This document shows, piece by piece, positions 1 through 8,224 of a stretch of DNA of 64,000 nucleotides (position 1 is the first letter of the stretch; each line of letters starts with the position of its first letter). The position numbers and the translations under genes are program-made. Source of the stretch: Bin87 sp965115825 (GTDB lineage: Bacteria > Chloroflexota > Dehalococcoidia > Lucifugimonadales > UBA3495); NCBI GenBank assembly GCA_965115825.1, contig OZ220464.1, positions 1,054,001-1,118,000 on the forward strand, in the 5' to 3' direction. Below the pieces are notes generated by a model, which saw only the letters and a program-made list of their open reading frames with translations, did no database searches and was not told the origin of the DNA.

Positions 1-123
1 GATGGGAGCATGGCCCGCCTGCCCGACCTGAAAACTCTGGCGCAGCGACATGGCCTCAACATTCTCTCCATAGCTCGCCTTGTCGCTTACCGCCGTCAGC
101 ACGACCCTCTGGTCGAAGCGTAA
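1..123 (+). CDS. ribB: 3,4-dihydroxy-2-butanone 4-phosphate synthase, C-terminal end (partial)
   Basis: The frame is open from the window edge and stops with TAA at 121-123, giving the last 40 residues of a protein. They contain GSMARLPDL and end around SIARLVAYRR, the C-terminal signature of DHBP synthase (RibB), which turns ribulose 5-phosphate into the four-carbon riboflavin precursor. The next gene starts 15 bases later and carries its own DHBP synthase domain ending in nearly the same motif, so the two are probably cotranscribed paralogues. Whether the upstream copy is a stand-alone RibB or part of a longer protein cannot be seen. Confidence 0.75.
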   Translation, partial: DGSMARLPDLKTLAQRHGLNILSIARLVAYRRQHDPLVEA

Positions 124-138
124 CCTTCCGGAGGAGCA

Positions 139-1353
139 ATGTCCCTGTGCAGCCTTCAAGAGGCGATTGAAGACCTGTCCTCCGGCAAGTTTGTCATCGT
201 AGTGGATGACGAAAATCGGGAGAATGAGGGCGACCTTTTCCTTTTTGCCGAGCACGCCTCGCCGGATGCCATCAACTTTATGGTGACGCATGCGCGCGGC
301 TTGGTGTGCATCTCCATGCTGGGGGATCGGCTGGACGAGCTGGATATTCCCCTGCTGCGCAGCCGCAATTCACCCTCGGCTCAACCCACAGCGTTCACTA
401 CCTCCGTTGACTACAAGCCGGATACTTCCACGGGCGTTTCCGCCCATGACCGGAGCGCTACGATTCGGGCGCTGGTGAACCCCGATTCGCAACCGGGGGA
501 TTTCGCGCATCCCGGCCATCTGTTTCCGCTGCGGTCGCACCCCGGAGGCGTGCTCGGGAGACCGGGCCACACGGAAGCCATGATTGACTTGTGCCGTCAG
601 GCCGGCGTCTATCCGGCCGGCGTCATCTGCGAGATTATGAATCCGGACGGAACTATGGCGCGGATGCCGGAGCTGGAGGAGTTCGCTGCCCGGCACGACC
701 TGAAGATATTCAGCATCTCCCAGCTTATCGCCCATCGTCGTATGACGGAAACGCTGATTTCACGGGTTGCCGAGGCTAACCTGCCCACCAAGTACGGGGT
801 TGCCCGCATCATGGGCTATTGCAGCTCTATTGACAGCGGGGAGCACGCTGCGCTGGTGGTGGGGGACTGGAAAGCCGGCGACGAGGTGCTGGTTCGCGTC
901 CATAGCGAGTGTCTCACCGGCGACGCATTCGGCAGCCTGAAGTGCGATTGCGGGGAGCAGCTGGATCTGGCGATACGGATGATTTTTGAAACCGGCGCCG
1001 GCGCGCTTGTCTACCTGCGCCAGGAGGGGCGCGGCATCGGCCTGCACAACAAAATCAAGGCATACGCCTTACAGGACGACGGGATGGACACCATTGAGGC
1101 GAACGTTGCCCTGGGTTTTCAGCCTGATGAGCGCAAGTACGACCTGGCGGTGCAGATAATGCGCGACCTCAACATCACCCGCGCGCGGCTGGTTACCAAC
1201 AACCCGCACAAGATGGCCGGCATCAGCGGGTTGGGCGTACAGGTTACCGGACGGGTCAGCCTGACGGTCGCCACCAACGAATCCAACGAGGGCTATATGC
1301 GCATCAAGCGCGAAAGCATGGGGCACCTGCTTTCTCCGATGCACCCCGGTTAG
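139..1353 (+). CDS. ribBA: Bifunctional DHBP synthase / GTP cyclohydrolase II (RibBA)
   Basis: A 404-residue protein with the two entry enzymes of riboflavin synthesis fused. Residues 1 to about 205 are DHBP synthase: RENEGD at 27-32, the GHTEA histidine at 144 and CEIM at 164-167 are present. Residues from about 206 are GTP cyclohydrolase II, which opens GTP to the pyrimidine precursor: zinc cysteines C258, C269 and C271 and the RQEGRGIGL loop are intact. Length fits the family (about 400). The start at 139 follows a GGAGGAG ribosome binding site. It lies 15 bases after the partial ribB, so riboflavin or flavin-cofactor supply is the likely operon theme. Both halves look catalytically complete. 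Confidence 0.95.
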   Translation: MSLCSLQEAIEDLSSGKFVIVVDDENRENEGDLFLFAEHASPDAINFMVTHARGLVCISMLGDRLDELDIPLLRSRNSPSAQPTAFTTSVDYKPDTSTGVSAHDRSATIRALVNPDSQPGDFAHPGHLFPLRSHPGGVLGRPGHTEAMIDLCRQAGVYPAGVICEIMNPDGTMARMPELEEFAARHDLKIFSISQLIAHRRMTETLISRVAEANLPTKYGVARIMGYCSSIDSGEHAALVVGDWKAGDEVLVRVHSECLTGDAFGSLKCDCGEQLDLAIRMIFETGAGALVYLRQEGRGIGLHNKIKAYALQDDGMDTIEANVALGFQPDERKYDLAVQIMRDLNITRARLVTNNPHKMAGISGLGVQVTGRVSLTVATNESNEGYMRIKRESMGHLLSPMHPG

Positions 1354-2457
1354 TCTCCGTTTCCCAGCCGGCTCACCAGGTATGCCTCAATGAAGCCGCC
1401 GATATCTCCGGCCAGCACGGCGTCGGTGTTGCCGGTCTGATGGTCGGTACGGTGGTCTTTCACCGACTTGTAGGGATGCAGCACGTAGCTGCGAATCTGG
1501 TTGCCCCATTCGGCGGAAACCCGTTCTCCCCGCAGCGTTGACAGCTCCTTGGCGCGTTCTTCCTCCCGCAGCGCCAGCAGCCTGGCCCGCAGGATGCGCA
1601 TGGCGTAGTCCCGGTTCTGGTGCTGGGAGCGTTCGGTCTGGCAGGAAACGACAAGGCCCGTGGGCAGATGGGTCAACCGCACCGCCGAGGCTACCTTCTG
1701 GACGTTCTGTCCGCCGGGCCCGCTGGAGCGGAAGAAGTCCATTTTGATGTCCTCGGGCCGCACTTCAACCTCGGTGTCGTCTTCCGGCACGGCGGGCAGC
1801 ACTTCAACCCGCGCGAAGGAGGTTTGCCGTCGGCGGGCCGGGTCAAAGGGCGACATCCGCACCAGGCGATGCACGCCGACTTCGGCGTTGAGATAGCCGA
1901 AGGCGTGGGGGCCGCCGATTTCCATTGTGCTGGCGCGGAGGCCGGCCTCGTCGCCGTAGGCGGTATCCAGCACTTGCACCGGACGCTGGTCGGCGGCGGC
2001 CCAGCCGGCGTACATTCCGGTGAGCATCTCCACCCAGTCGTGGGAGTCAGTGCCGCCGGCGCCGGAGTGGATGGTGAGGATGGCGGACCGGTCGTCGTAG
2101 GCTCCGGAGAGGGTCAGCTCGATTTCGGCGCGGGCGAGGCGTTCGCCAACGGCTTCGGTTTCCGTCTTCAATTCGTCGGAGAGGCTGTCGTCGTCGTTTG
2201 CGATGGCCAGGTCGGTGAGTTCCGAGAGGTAGGCGACCTGCGATTGCAGGCCGCGCCAGAGTTCTACGGACTGCTGGAGTCGGCCCAGTTCCTGCATTTT
2301 GCGCTGGGCGACGGCGGGGTCATCCCAGAAGCCGGCGGCGGCGGCCTCTCGCTCCAGCTGGGCGATGGACGTTTCCTTGCCGGCAAGGTCAAAGGCGCTC
2401 CACGACCGCGTCCAATTTGACGGTCATATCGGCGAGTTGCTGGCGCAGTTCATCCAT
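1350..2457 (-). CDS. prfB: Peptide chain release factor 2, expressed by programmed +1 frameshift
   Basis: RF2 releases peptides at UGA and UAA codons. The gene is in two frames. The first 22 codons run from ATG at 2457-2455 (AGGAGG upstream at about 2467-2472) to an in-frame UGA at 2391-2389 inside CUUUGAC. A +1 shift there enters the long frame, giving about 368 residues, close to the 365 of E. coli RF2. The anticodon-mimic SPF lies near residue 203 and the catalytic GGQ near 249, as in known RF2. The last codons overlap the end of convergent ribBA by 4 bases. The frameshift makes RF2 autoregulated by its own level. Confidence 0.96.
2388..2403 (-). promoter_or_regulatory. prfB programmed frameshift site with internal Shine-Dalgarno
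   Basis: On the minus strand the sequence reads GTG GAG CGC CTT TGA C. The slippery CUU codon, UGA stop and following C match the conserved RF2 frameshift site. GUGGAG sits three bases before CUU, the spacing used by the stimulatory internal Shine-Dalgarno in E. coli prfB. Confidence 0.93.
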
Positions 2458-2663
2458 TGGTGGTGGGCCTCCTGAATGCCGGTTGAAGTTGAAGGGGTGG
2501 TTGGCGGTTGATATTATGACACAGATTTGGCCGCGCGGTTCTAGAATACAGTTGATGCCCCATAACTGCCATCGTAGCGGGGGTAACCAACTAGTCGGAG
2601 GCGGTGGATTTACTGGTGGCTATGGAACAGGATGGGGAAGGGCTAACGTCGGGAGCTGTCCGT

Positions 2664-2669
2664 TATAAT
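2664..2669 (+). promoter_or_regulatory. Candidate -10 box for thrS
   Basis: A perfect TATAAT lies 33 bases before the chosen thrS ATG at 2703. No good -35 hexamer is visible 16-18 bases upstream. If used, transcription would start near 2676, which argues against translation from the upstream in-frame ATG at 2604. The rest of the 2458-2702 divergent spacer between prfB and thrS shows nothing else I can name. Confidence 0.4.
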
Positions 2670-2702
2670 CGATGCACAACCTCTCCAGGCAGGTGCGCCA
2701 CG

Positions 2703-4472
2703 ATGCTTGACCACGGAACTCCCGAACACGCTGCTGACGACCCTATTGCATCCCTCCGGCATCGGATGCGACACAGCGCGGCTCACGTTATGGCCGATGC
2801 TGTGCTGCAACTTTTTCCCGAGGCCAAAGTGGCTATCGGCCCGCCTACCGCCGACGGCTTCTATTACGACTTTGATGTGGCGCGGCCTTTTACCCCCGAA
2901 GACCTGGAACGCATTGAGGCGGTGATGCGCGAAACCATCAAGTCCGATGCTCCTTTCGTCCGGGAAGAGCTGACCCGCGATGCGGCGCAGTCGCTGTTCG
3001 CGTCGCAGCCCTTTAAGCAGGAAATCATCAATGACCTGCCCGACGAAACCACGTTGAGCATCTACCGCCACGGCGACTTTACCGACCTCTGCCAGGGGCC
3101 GCACGTGGGCAGCGCCGGGGAGATTATCGCCGTCAAACTGCTCAACACCGCCGGTGCTTACTGGCGGGGCGACGAAAACCGGCCCATGCTCCAGCGCATC
3201 TACGGCACCGCCTTTGAGTCTCAGGACGCATTGGACGCGCACCTGGAACGGCTGGCCGAAGCGGAACGCCGCGACCACCGCGCCCTGGGCCGTCAGCTCA
3301 ACCTCTTCACTGTCCACGACGAAATCGGCCCCGGCCTCATCGTGTGGCACCCCAAGGGCGGCGTGATGCGTTCCATTATTGAGGACTACTGGCGCGATAT
3401 TCACTACCGCCGGGGGTACAACATCGTCTATTCTCCTCACATCGGGCGCGCGCGCCTCTGGCAGACCAGCGGCCACTTGGATTTCTATCGGGACAGTATG
3501 TATGCCCCGATGGAGATCGACGAGCAGGAGTATTTCCTAAAGCCGATGAACTGCCCTTTTCACATCCAGATTTACCGCTCGGCGCTGCGCAGCTACCGCG
3601 AACTGCCCCTGCGCATTGCTGAGCTGGGCACCGTTTATCGCTATGAGCGCAGCGGGGTTCTTCATGGCCTGATGCGCGTCCGCGGCTTTACGCAGGACGA
3701 CGCCCATATTTTCTGCCTGCCGGACCAGGTGGCAGCCGAAGTTGGCGACGTGCTGGACCTCACCTTTGAAATCATGGCGGCTTTCGGGTTCAACGACTAT
3801 GACATTATGTTGTCCACGCGGCCCGAAAAGTACGTTGGGGAACCGGATATGTGGCGGCACGCTACCGAATCCCTCCGTCAAGCTCTGGTGGAGCGCGGCC
3901 TGGACTATGGCATTGATGATGGCGGCGGCGCTTTCTACGGCCCCAAGATCGACGTGAAAATCAAGGACGCGCTGGGCCGAGACTGGCAATGCACTACCGT
4001 GCAGTTTGACTTCAATCTGCCGGAACGCTTCGGGCTGGTGTATCAGGATGAGCAGGGCAGCCGCGTACAGCCTTATATGGTTCACCGCGCCATACTAGGC
4101 TCTCTGGAGCGCTTCTTCGGCGTACTGGTGGAACACTACGCCGGCGCTTTCCCGCTGTGGCTCGCGCCCGTTCAGGCGGTGGTCATCCCCATTGCCGACC
4201 GGCATATTGAGTACGCCGAGCGAGTGGCCGTCCGGCTGCGGGATAGTGGGTTTCGAGTTGAGGTGGACGACCGCAGCGAGCGCATGAACCAGAAAATCCG
4301 CCAAGCCCAGCTCCAGAAAACTCCCTATATGCTGGTAGTCGGCGACCGGGAAGCCGAGGCTGACGCCGCCGCCGTCCGCACCCGCGACGGGGATAACCAC
4401 GGCGCAATCTCTTTGCCGGACGTGATAGCCATGCTAAACGCGGATCTGGACGGCACGCCGGCGTCAAAATAG
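2703..4472 (+). CDS. thrS: Threonine-tRNA ligase lacking the TGS domain
   Basis: Class II synthetase that charges tRNA-Thr and edits mis-acylated Ser-tRNA. The 589-residue product starts almost directly with the editing domain (HSAAHV, an HxxxH motif, and CQGPHV), then the catalytic core with the zinc ligands in MNCPFH, DDAHIF and VHRAILGS, then a C-terminal anticodon-binding domain. Standard enzymes have about 640 residues with an N-terminal TGS domain, absent here. The frame extends upstream to an ATG at 2604, but those 33 residues do not resemble a TGS domain and precede the candidate promoter, so 2703 is preferred despite a weak ribosome binding site. It is divergent from prfB. Confidence 0.93.
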   Translation: MLDHGTPEHAADDPIASLRHRMRHSAAHVMADAVLQLFPEAKVAIGPPTADGFYYDFDVARPFTPEDLERIEAVMRETIKSDAPFVREELTRDAAQSLFASQPFKQEIINDLPDETTLSIYRHGDFTDLCQGPHVGSAGEIIAVKLLNTAGAYWRGDENRPMLQRIYGTAFESQDALDAHLERLAEAERRDHRALGRQLNLFTVHDEIGPGLIVWHPKGGVMRSIIEDYWRDIHYRRGYNIVYSPHIGRARLWQTSGHLDFYRDSMYAPMEIDEQEYFLKPMNCPFHIQIYRSALRSYRELPLRIAELGTVYRYERSGVLHGLMRVRGFTQDDAHIFCLPDQVAAEVGDVLDLTFEIMAAFGFNDYDIMLSTRPEKYVGEPDMWRHATESLRQALVERGLDYGIDDGGGAFYGPKIDVKIKDALGRDWQCTTVQFDFNLPERFGLVYQDEQGSRVQPYMVHRAILGSLERFFGVLVEHYAGAFPLWLAPVQAVVIPIADRHIEYAERVAVRLRDSGFRVEVDDRSERMNQKIRQAQLQKTPYMLVVGDREAEADAAAVRTRDGDNHGAISLPDVIAMLNADLDGTPASK

Positions 4473-4516
4473 CGGCGTGATGCCGATGGGATACCCATAT
4501 CCGCGATGGCAGTTAT

Positions 4517-5350
4517 TTAACGCTGTGCCAGACGTTCAAACTCGCTGCGCAGCGTCCTTTCGTCGACGCTCCCGCCGTACCCTTTGCGGAAGGTTATTAC
4601 GCTGCCGGCGTCCATGGCCAGCATGGACGACTGGCTGACGATTTTCAGGTCTCGCAGCATGGCGCCGACGGGCTGGGTGGCGGTCATGTTGGCGTAGCCC
4701 TTCTCCGCAATGTAGCGCGCCAGGCGTTCCGCGCTCTCGTTGAACGATACGAGGTAGAAGTCAACCTCTGCGGCGTATTCGGCGACGATGGGGGCCAGCG
4801 TCCGCAACTCGGCGCGGCAGGTGGGTCACCAGGTGGCGAAGTACATCATGAACACCGGCCGGCCCGACGCCGCCAGCTGGGTCGACTCAATCCGTGAACC
4901 GTCCGCCCGCTCCATGGCAAACGGCGGCGGAGTTTCGCCGGCGTTCGTTCCCTCCGGCGCGGGCGCGGGCGCCGTTGGCGGTTCCGTCGTCGGAGGTTCC
5001 GTTGTCGGCAATGTGGTAGCCGTTGCTGCCGGCGCGGCTGCTTTGGTCGGCCGGGGCGATGCCGTCGGTTCGGGAGTGGGCGACGGCGATGTGTCGGTGG
5101 GCGATGCCGGCGCTTGGGTCTGCGGTGGCGGAGGATCCGTCGTCGGAGCTGAGGCAGGCGGGGCCTGCGCTGTAGGAGTTGACGTCGAAATTACAGAACT
5201 TGACGTTGGCTCCGGGGATGCCGATGCAGGAGCCTGTGTCGGCATCCCCGGAGCCACGGCCGGAAGCTCCTCCTCAGGCGTACAGCCGGAGGCTACGACC
5301 AGCAGCGCTGCCGTCAACAGGGCGGCAAATGTAGCGCTTATTGTCTTCAC
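4517..5350 (-). CDS. Thioredoxin-like lipoprotein, predicted selenoprotein (UxxC)
   Basis: Read as one 277-codon gene with an in-frame UGA at 4828-4826 (codon 175). It starts at GTG 5350 with a lipoprotein signal (hydrophobic stretch ending VVASGC), then a Pro/Thr/Ser/Ala-rich linker of about 110 residues, then a TlpA/ResA-like thioredoxin fold. Upstream of the UGA the protein reads MMYFATW; downstream it reads PTCRAEL. The UGA therefore occupies the first position of the CxxC motif, expected to be Sec, with C178 as partner. The downstream half has a normal thioredoxin ending, so decay is unlikely. A SECIS-like hairpin follows the UGA. A membrane-anchored extracytoplasmic thiol/selenol oxidoreductase is inferred. 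No clear ribosome binding site; likely cotranscribed with the upstream paralogue 44 bases away. Confidence 0.85.
4798..4815 (-). promoter_or_regulatory. Candidate bacterial SECIS hairpin, downstream selenogene
   Basis: Ten bases after the UGA, the mRNA can fold as GCGCCG, loop AGUUG, CGG, bulged A, CGC: six base pairs with one bulge. The apical loop begins 17 bases after the UGA and has G at its second position. This fits the known bacterial SECIS rules (loop 16-37 bases from UGA, G among the first two loop bases). The same fold with a compensatory pair change occurs in the neighbouring gene. Confidence 0.7.
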
Positions 5351-5363
5351 TGTCTGCGCCTGG

Positions 5364-5380
5364 CGGTGTCAACGACACCG
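5364..5380 (-). other. Hairpin between the two selenoprotein genes
   Basis: CGGTGTC and GACACCG form a perfect 7-bp stem with loop AAC (GTT on the minus strand). It sits in the 44-base spacer, 13 bases before the GTG start of the downstream gene. There is no T tract, so it is more likely to affect mRNA processing or the initiation region than to terminate. Confidence 0.5.
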
Positions 5381-5394
5381 GCAAATTACCCTCA

Positions 5395-6003
5395 TCAACT
5401 CGGAAGCTGAATATCCATCCGACGCTGCTCTTCTTCCTGTTGCTCTTCTTCTGCCGAGGGAGCGGTCAAGGGGTCTGCCGCCAGCCGGTCCAGGTATGCC
5501 GGCCATTCCGCGGCGTCGCCCATGGTTTGGCGGTGCAGGATCCGGCCGTGGCCGTTCAGCGCGATAAAGGACGATTGGCGCGTGATTGACAAATCCGCCA
5601 GCATCGCGCCGACGGGTTGAGCGGGAATGAACCCGGTATTGCCGTAGCCCTGTTGGTCAATGTAGTCGGAGACAACCGCTGCGTTCTCGTCAAAGGACAC
5701 AACGTAAAAGTCAACGTCGTCGGCGTAGTTGGCGGCAAAGGTGTTCAGCGTCTGCAACTCAGCGCGGCAGTGGGGTCACCAGGTGGCGAAGAACATCAGC
5801 AGGGCAGGGCGTTCAGCATCCACCAGTTTCTTTAGGGTGACTTCTGAGCCGTCGGCCAACTGCATTGAGAAAGGCGGGGCGGCGTCGCCGGCGCCAACGC
5901 CGTCTCCTCCGCCCGACGCCGGAGCGCATCCCAGCAGCAACGCCGTAATCAGCAGCGCCGCCGCCGCTCCTCCCATCCATAACTTCGCGGTGAGCACCGA
6001 CAT
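5395..6003 (-). CDS. Thioredoxin-like lipoprotein, predicted selenoprotein (UxxC)
   Basis: A 202-residue paralogue of the downstream gene, read through an in-frame UGA at 5778-5776 (codon 76). From ATG 6003 it has a signal peptide ending LLLGC (lipobox), a short Gly-rich linker, the AAPPFSMQLADGSEVTL strand typical of TlpA-like proteins, MFFATW, then UGA, then PHCRAELQ with C79 as the resolving Cys. The thioredoxin fold continues for another 126 residues, ending in a Glu/Gln-rich tail. An upstream in-frame start at 6087 would bury the signal peptide, so 6003 is chosen although its ribosome binding site is weak. It lies in tandem with the other selenogene and divergent from the DUF255 thioredoxin-domain gene. 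Selenocysteine machinery must be encoded elsewhere. Confidence 0.85.
5748..5765 (-). promoter_or_regulatory. Candidate bacterial SECIS hairpin, upstream selenogene
   Basis: Ten bases after the UGA the mRNA can fold as GCGCUG, loop AGUUG, CAG, bulged A, CGC. Compared with the other gene one C-G pair has become U-A, so pairing is kept while both bases differ. Position, loop and bulge are identical in the two genes. Confidence 0.7.
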
Positions 6004-6090
6004 CTGGCGCCGGCCTATATGATTTCCGTCCGGCAATTCTGCTCCGTGCGCCCGGCGCATATCTGGTATGCTGGCTGACGCTAGCATCGG

Positions 6091-6099
6091 ATTCTAGCA
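6091..6099 (-). promoter_or_regulatory. Candidate extended -10 promoter of the selenogene pair
   Basis: The minus strand reads TGCTAGAAT, an extended -10 element, about 90 bases before the ATG at 6003. The -35 region is poor. It lies in the divergent spacer 6004-6167, in which I see no clear promoter for the plus-strand gene. Confidence 0.35.
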
Positions 6100-6167
6100 G
6101 AGGATACGGTACATCGGAATACCTTACGCCGGCCTTTTTGGATTCGCCCTTTCAGGAGTGCGCCCTA

Positions 6168-8216
6168 ATGCCTAACCGCCTCATCAATGAAACCAGCCCC
6201 TACCTACTGCAACACGCCGACAATCCCGTGGATTGGTATCCCTGGGGCGATGAAGCGCTAAACCGGGCCCGGGACGAAGACCGGCCTATTCTGCTCAGCA
6301 TCGGCTACTCCGCATGCCACTGGTGCCACGTGATGGAGCGCGAGTCTTTTGAGAATGCGGAGATTGCCGCGACCATGAACGAGAGATTCGTCAACATTAA
6401 GGTTGACCGAGAGGAACGTCCCGATCTTGACGCCGTTTATATGGAAGCCGTCCAGATGATGACCGGCAGCGGCGGCTGGCCCATGACCGTTTTCCTCACT
6501 CCTGACGGACGTCCTTTTTACGGCGGCACCTACTTTCCTCCTGAAGACCGGCCGGGTATGCCCGGTTTCCCGCGCCTGCTGGCCGCCGCGAGCCAGGCGT
6601 ATCACACGAACAAGAGCGAAATTGACCGCGTAACCCGCCAGCTTTCCGAGCAGATGGGTCGCTCGGGCCAGATGCCCCAGGGCTTTACGCCGCTCACTAC
6701 CGAGGTGATGCATACCGCCTACTCTCAGCTGGCCACGCAGTTTGACCATCTCAACGGGGGCTTCGGTAACGCGCCGAAGTTTCCGCAGCCCATGACTCCG
6801 GAGTTCCTGCTCCGCTACTATCGCCATGGCTTCAACGCCCGGGCCTTGGAAATGGTCGAGCTGACCTTGCAGAAAATGGCCTATGGCGGTTTGTACGACC
6901 AGGTAGGCGGCGGATTCCATCGCTATTCTACCGATGCCTATTGGCTGGTACCGCACTTCGAGAAGATGCTGTATGACAACGCGCTGCTGGCCCGCCTGTA
7001 CCTCCACGCCTGGCAGATAACAGACAACCCGCTGTACCGCCGCATCACCGAGGAGACGCTGGACTACGCGCTGCGGGAAATGACCGACCCGGCCGGCGGA
7101 TTCCACTCGGCTCAAGACGCCGACAGCGAGGGCGTGGAAGGGAAGTTTTTCGTTTGGACGCCGACCGAGCTGCGCGCGTTGCTGGGAGACGACGCTGAAC
7201 TGGTGATGAGCTACTACGGCGTCACCGAGCGCGGCAACTTTGAGGGCGCCAACATTCTTAACGTACCCGTTCCCCCGTCCGACTACTCCAAGCGACACGG
7301 CATTTCCGAGGCGGACTTATCCGATGCCATCGCCCGCGCCCGCGCCGTCCTGCTGGCAGCCCGCGAGCAGCGCGTCCATCCTCTCCTTGATGACAAGGCG
7401 CTTACGTCGTGGAACGGCCTCATGCTCCGCGCCTTCGCCGAAGCCGGCGCCGCCTTGAACCGTCCCGACTATGTGGACGCGGCCCGTCGCAACGCCGCCT
7501 TCCTGCTGGACAATATGCGCGACCACAACGGGCGCATCCTGCGGACGTGGCGCAACGGACAGGCCAAGCTCTTCGGCTACCTGGAAGACTATGCCTGCCT
7601 CGCCGACGGCCTGCTGTCCCTCCACGAAGCAACCCTGGAACCCCGCTGGCTGCAAGAGGCCGTCGCCGTAACCGACGGTATGATTGCCCTATTCTGGGAC
7701 GATGCCGCCGGCGGATTTTACGACACCGGCCACGACCACGAGCGGCTGGTCATCCGCCCCCGGGACGTATTTGACAACGCCCAGCCTTGCGGCGGCTCCG
7801 TAGCTGCGGACGTCCTCTTGCGCCTAGCCGTCATCACCGGCAGCGGCGACTATTCCGGCAAAGGAGCCACTCCATTGCGGGCTTTGCAGCAACTGCTTGG
7901 CCGCGCTCCCGCCGCTACCGGCTACTGGTTGGGCGCGCTGGACTTCTACGTATCGTTGCCTCGGGAAATCGTTATCGTCGGCCCGCCCGATGCGCCGGAG
8001 ACACAGGCGATGCTGGCGGAGGTAGGCCGGCGATTCTTGCCCAGCCGCGTCGTAGTCGGTATGTCCGACCCGGCCAGCCCGCCTATCAAAGACTCGCCCC
8101 TGCTGGAACAGCGCGCCATGCTGGATGGCAAGCCCACCGCCTACGTCTGCGAGAATTATGCCTGCCAGCTCCCTGTAACCGACCCGGCGGCGCTGACCGC
8201 GCAACTGGCCGGATAG
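6168..8216 (+). CDS. YyaL/SPATA20-type DUF255 thioredoxin-domain protein
   Basis: A 682-residue protein of the YyaL/SPATA20 family. The N-terminal thioredoxin-like domain has the family signature SPYLLQHADNPVDW and a redox motif ACHWCH with C50 and C53. The rest is an (alpha/alpha)6-barrel like N-acylglucosamine 2-epimerases. The start at 6168 follows AGGAG by nine bases; an upstream ATG at 6138 lacks this. The family's biochemical role is not settled; a cytoplasmic thiol-linked role is inferred. It is transcribed divergently from the two predicted thioredoxin-like selenoproteins, which may point to a shared redox theme. Confidence 0.9.
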   Translation: MPNRLINETSPYLLQHADNPVDWYPWGDEALNRARDEDRPILLSIGYSACHWCHVMERESFENAEIAATMNERFVNIKVDREERPDLDAVYMEAVQMMTGSGGWPMTVFLTPDGRPFYGGTYFPPEDRPGMPGFPRLLAAASQAYHTNKSEIDRVTRQLSEQMGRSGQMPQGFTPLTTEVMHTAYSQLATQFDHLNGGFGNAPKFPQPMTPEFLLRYYRHGFNARALEMVELTLQKMAYGGLYDQVGGGFHRYSTDAYWLVPHFEKMLYDNALLARLYLHAWQITDNPLYRRITEETLDYALREMTDPAGGFHSAQDADSEGVEGKFFVWTPTELRALLGDDAELVMSYYGVTERGNFEGANILNVPVPPSDYSKRHGISEADLSDAIARARAVLLAAREQRVHPLLDDKALTSWNGLMLRAFAEAGAALNRPDYVDAARRNAAFLLDNMRDHNGRILRTWRNGQAKLFGYLEDYACLADGLLSLHEATLEPRWLQEAVAVTDGMIALFWDDAAGGFYDTGHDHERLVIRPRDVFDNAQPCGGSVAADVLLRLAVITGSGDYSGKGATPLRALQQLLGRAPAATGYWLGALDFYVSLPREIVIVGPPDAPETQAMLAEVGRRFLPSRVVVGMSDPASPPIKDSPLLEQRAMLDGKPTAYVCENYACQLPVTDPAALTAQLAG

Positions 8217-8224
8217 CCGGCCCG

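Noticed and set aside
2388..2394. prfB as a frameshifted pseudogene
   Set aside because: The break is at the conserved CUUUGAC site with proper spacing, the known programmed frameshift.
4517..6003. Reading the two thioredoxin-like genes as four short genes or as pseudogenes
   Set aside because: Both UGAs fall at the same catalytic codon, both halves are conserved, and a matching hairpin follows each; selenoproteins explain this better.
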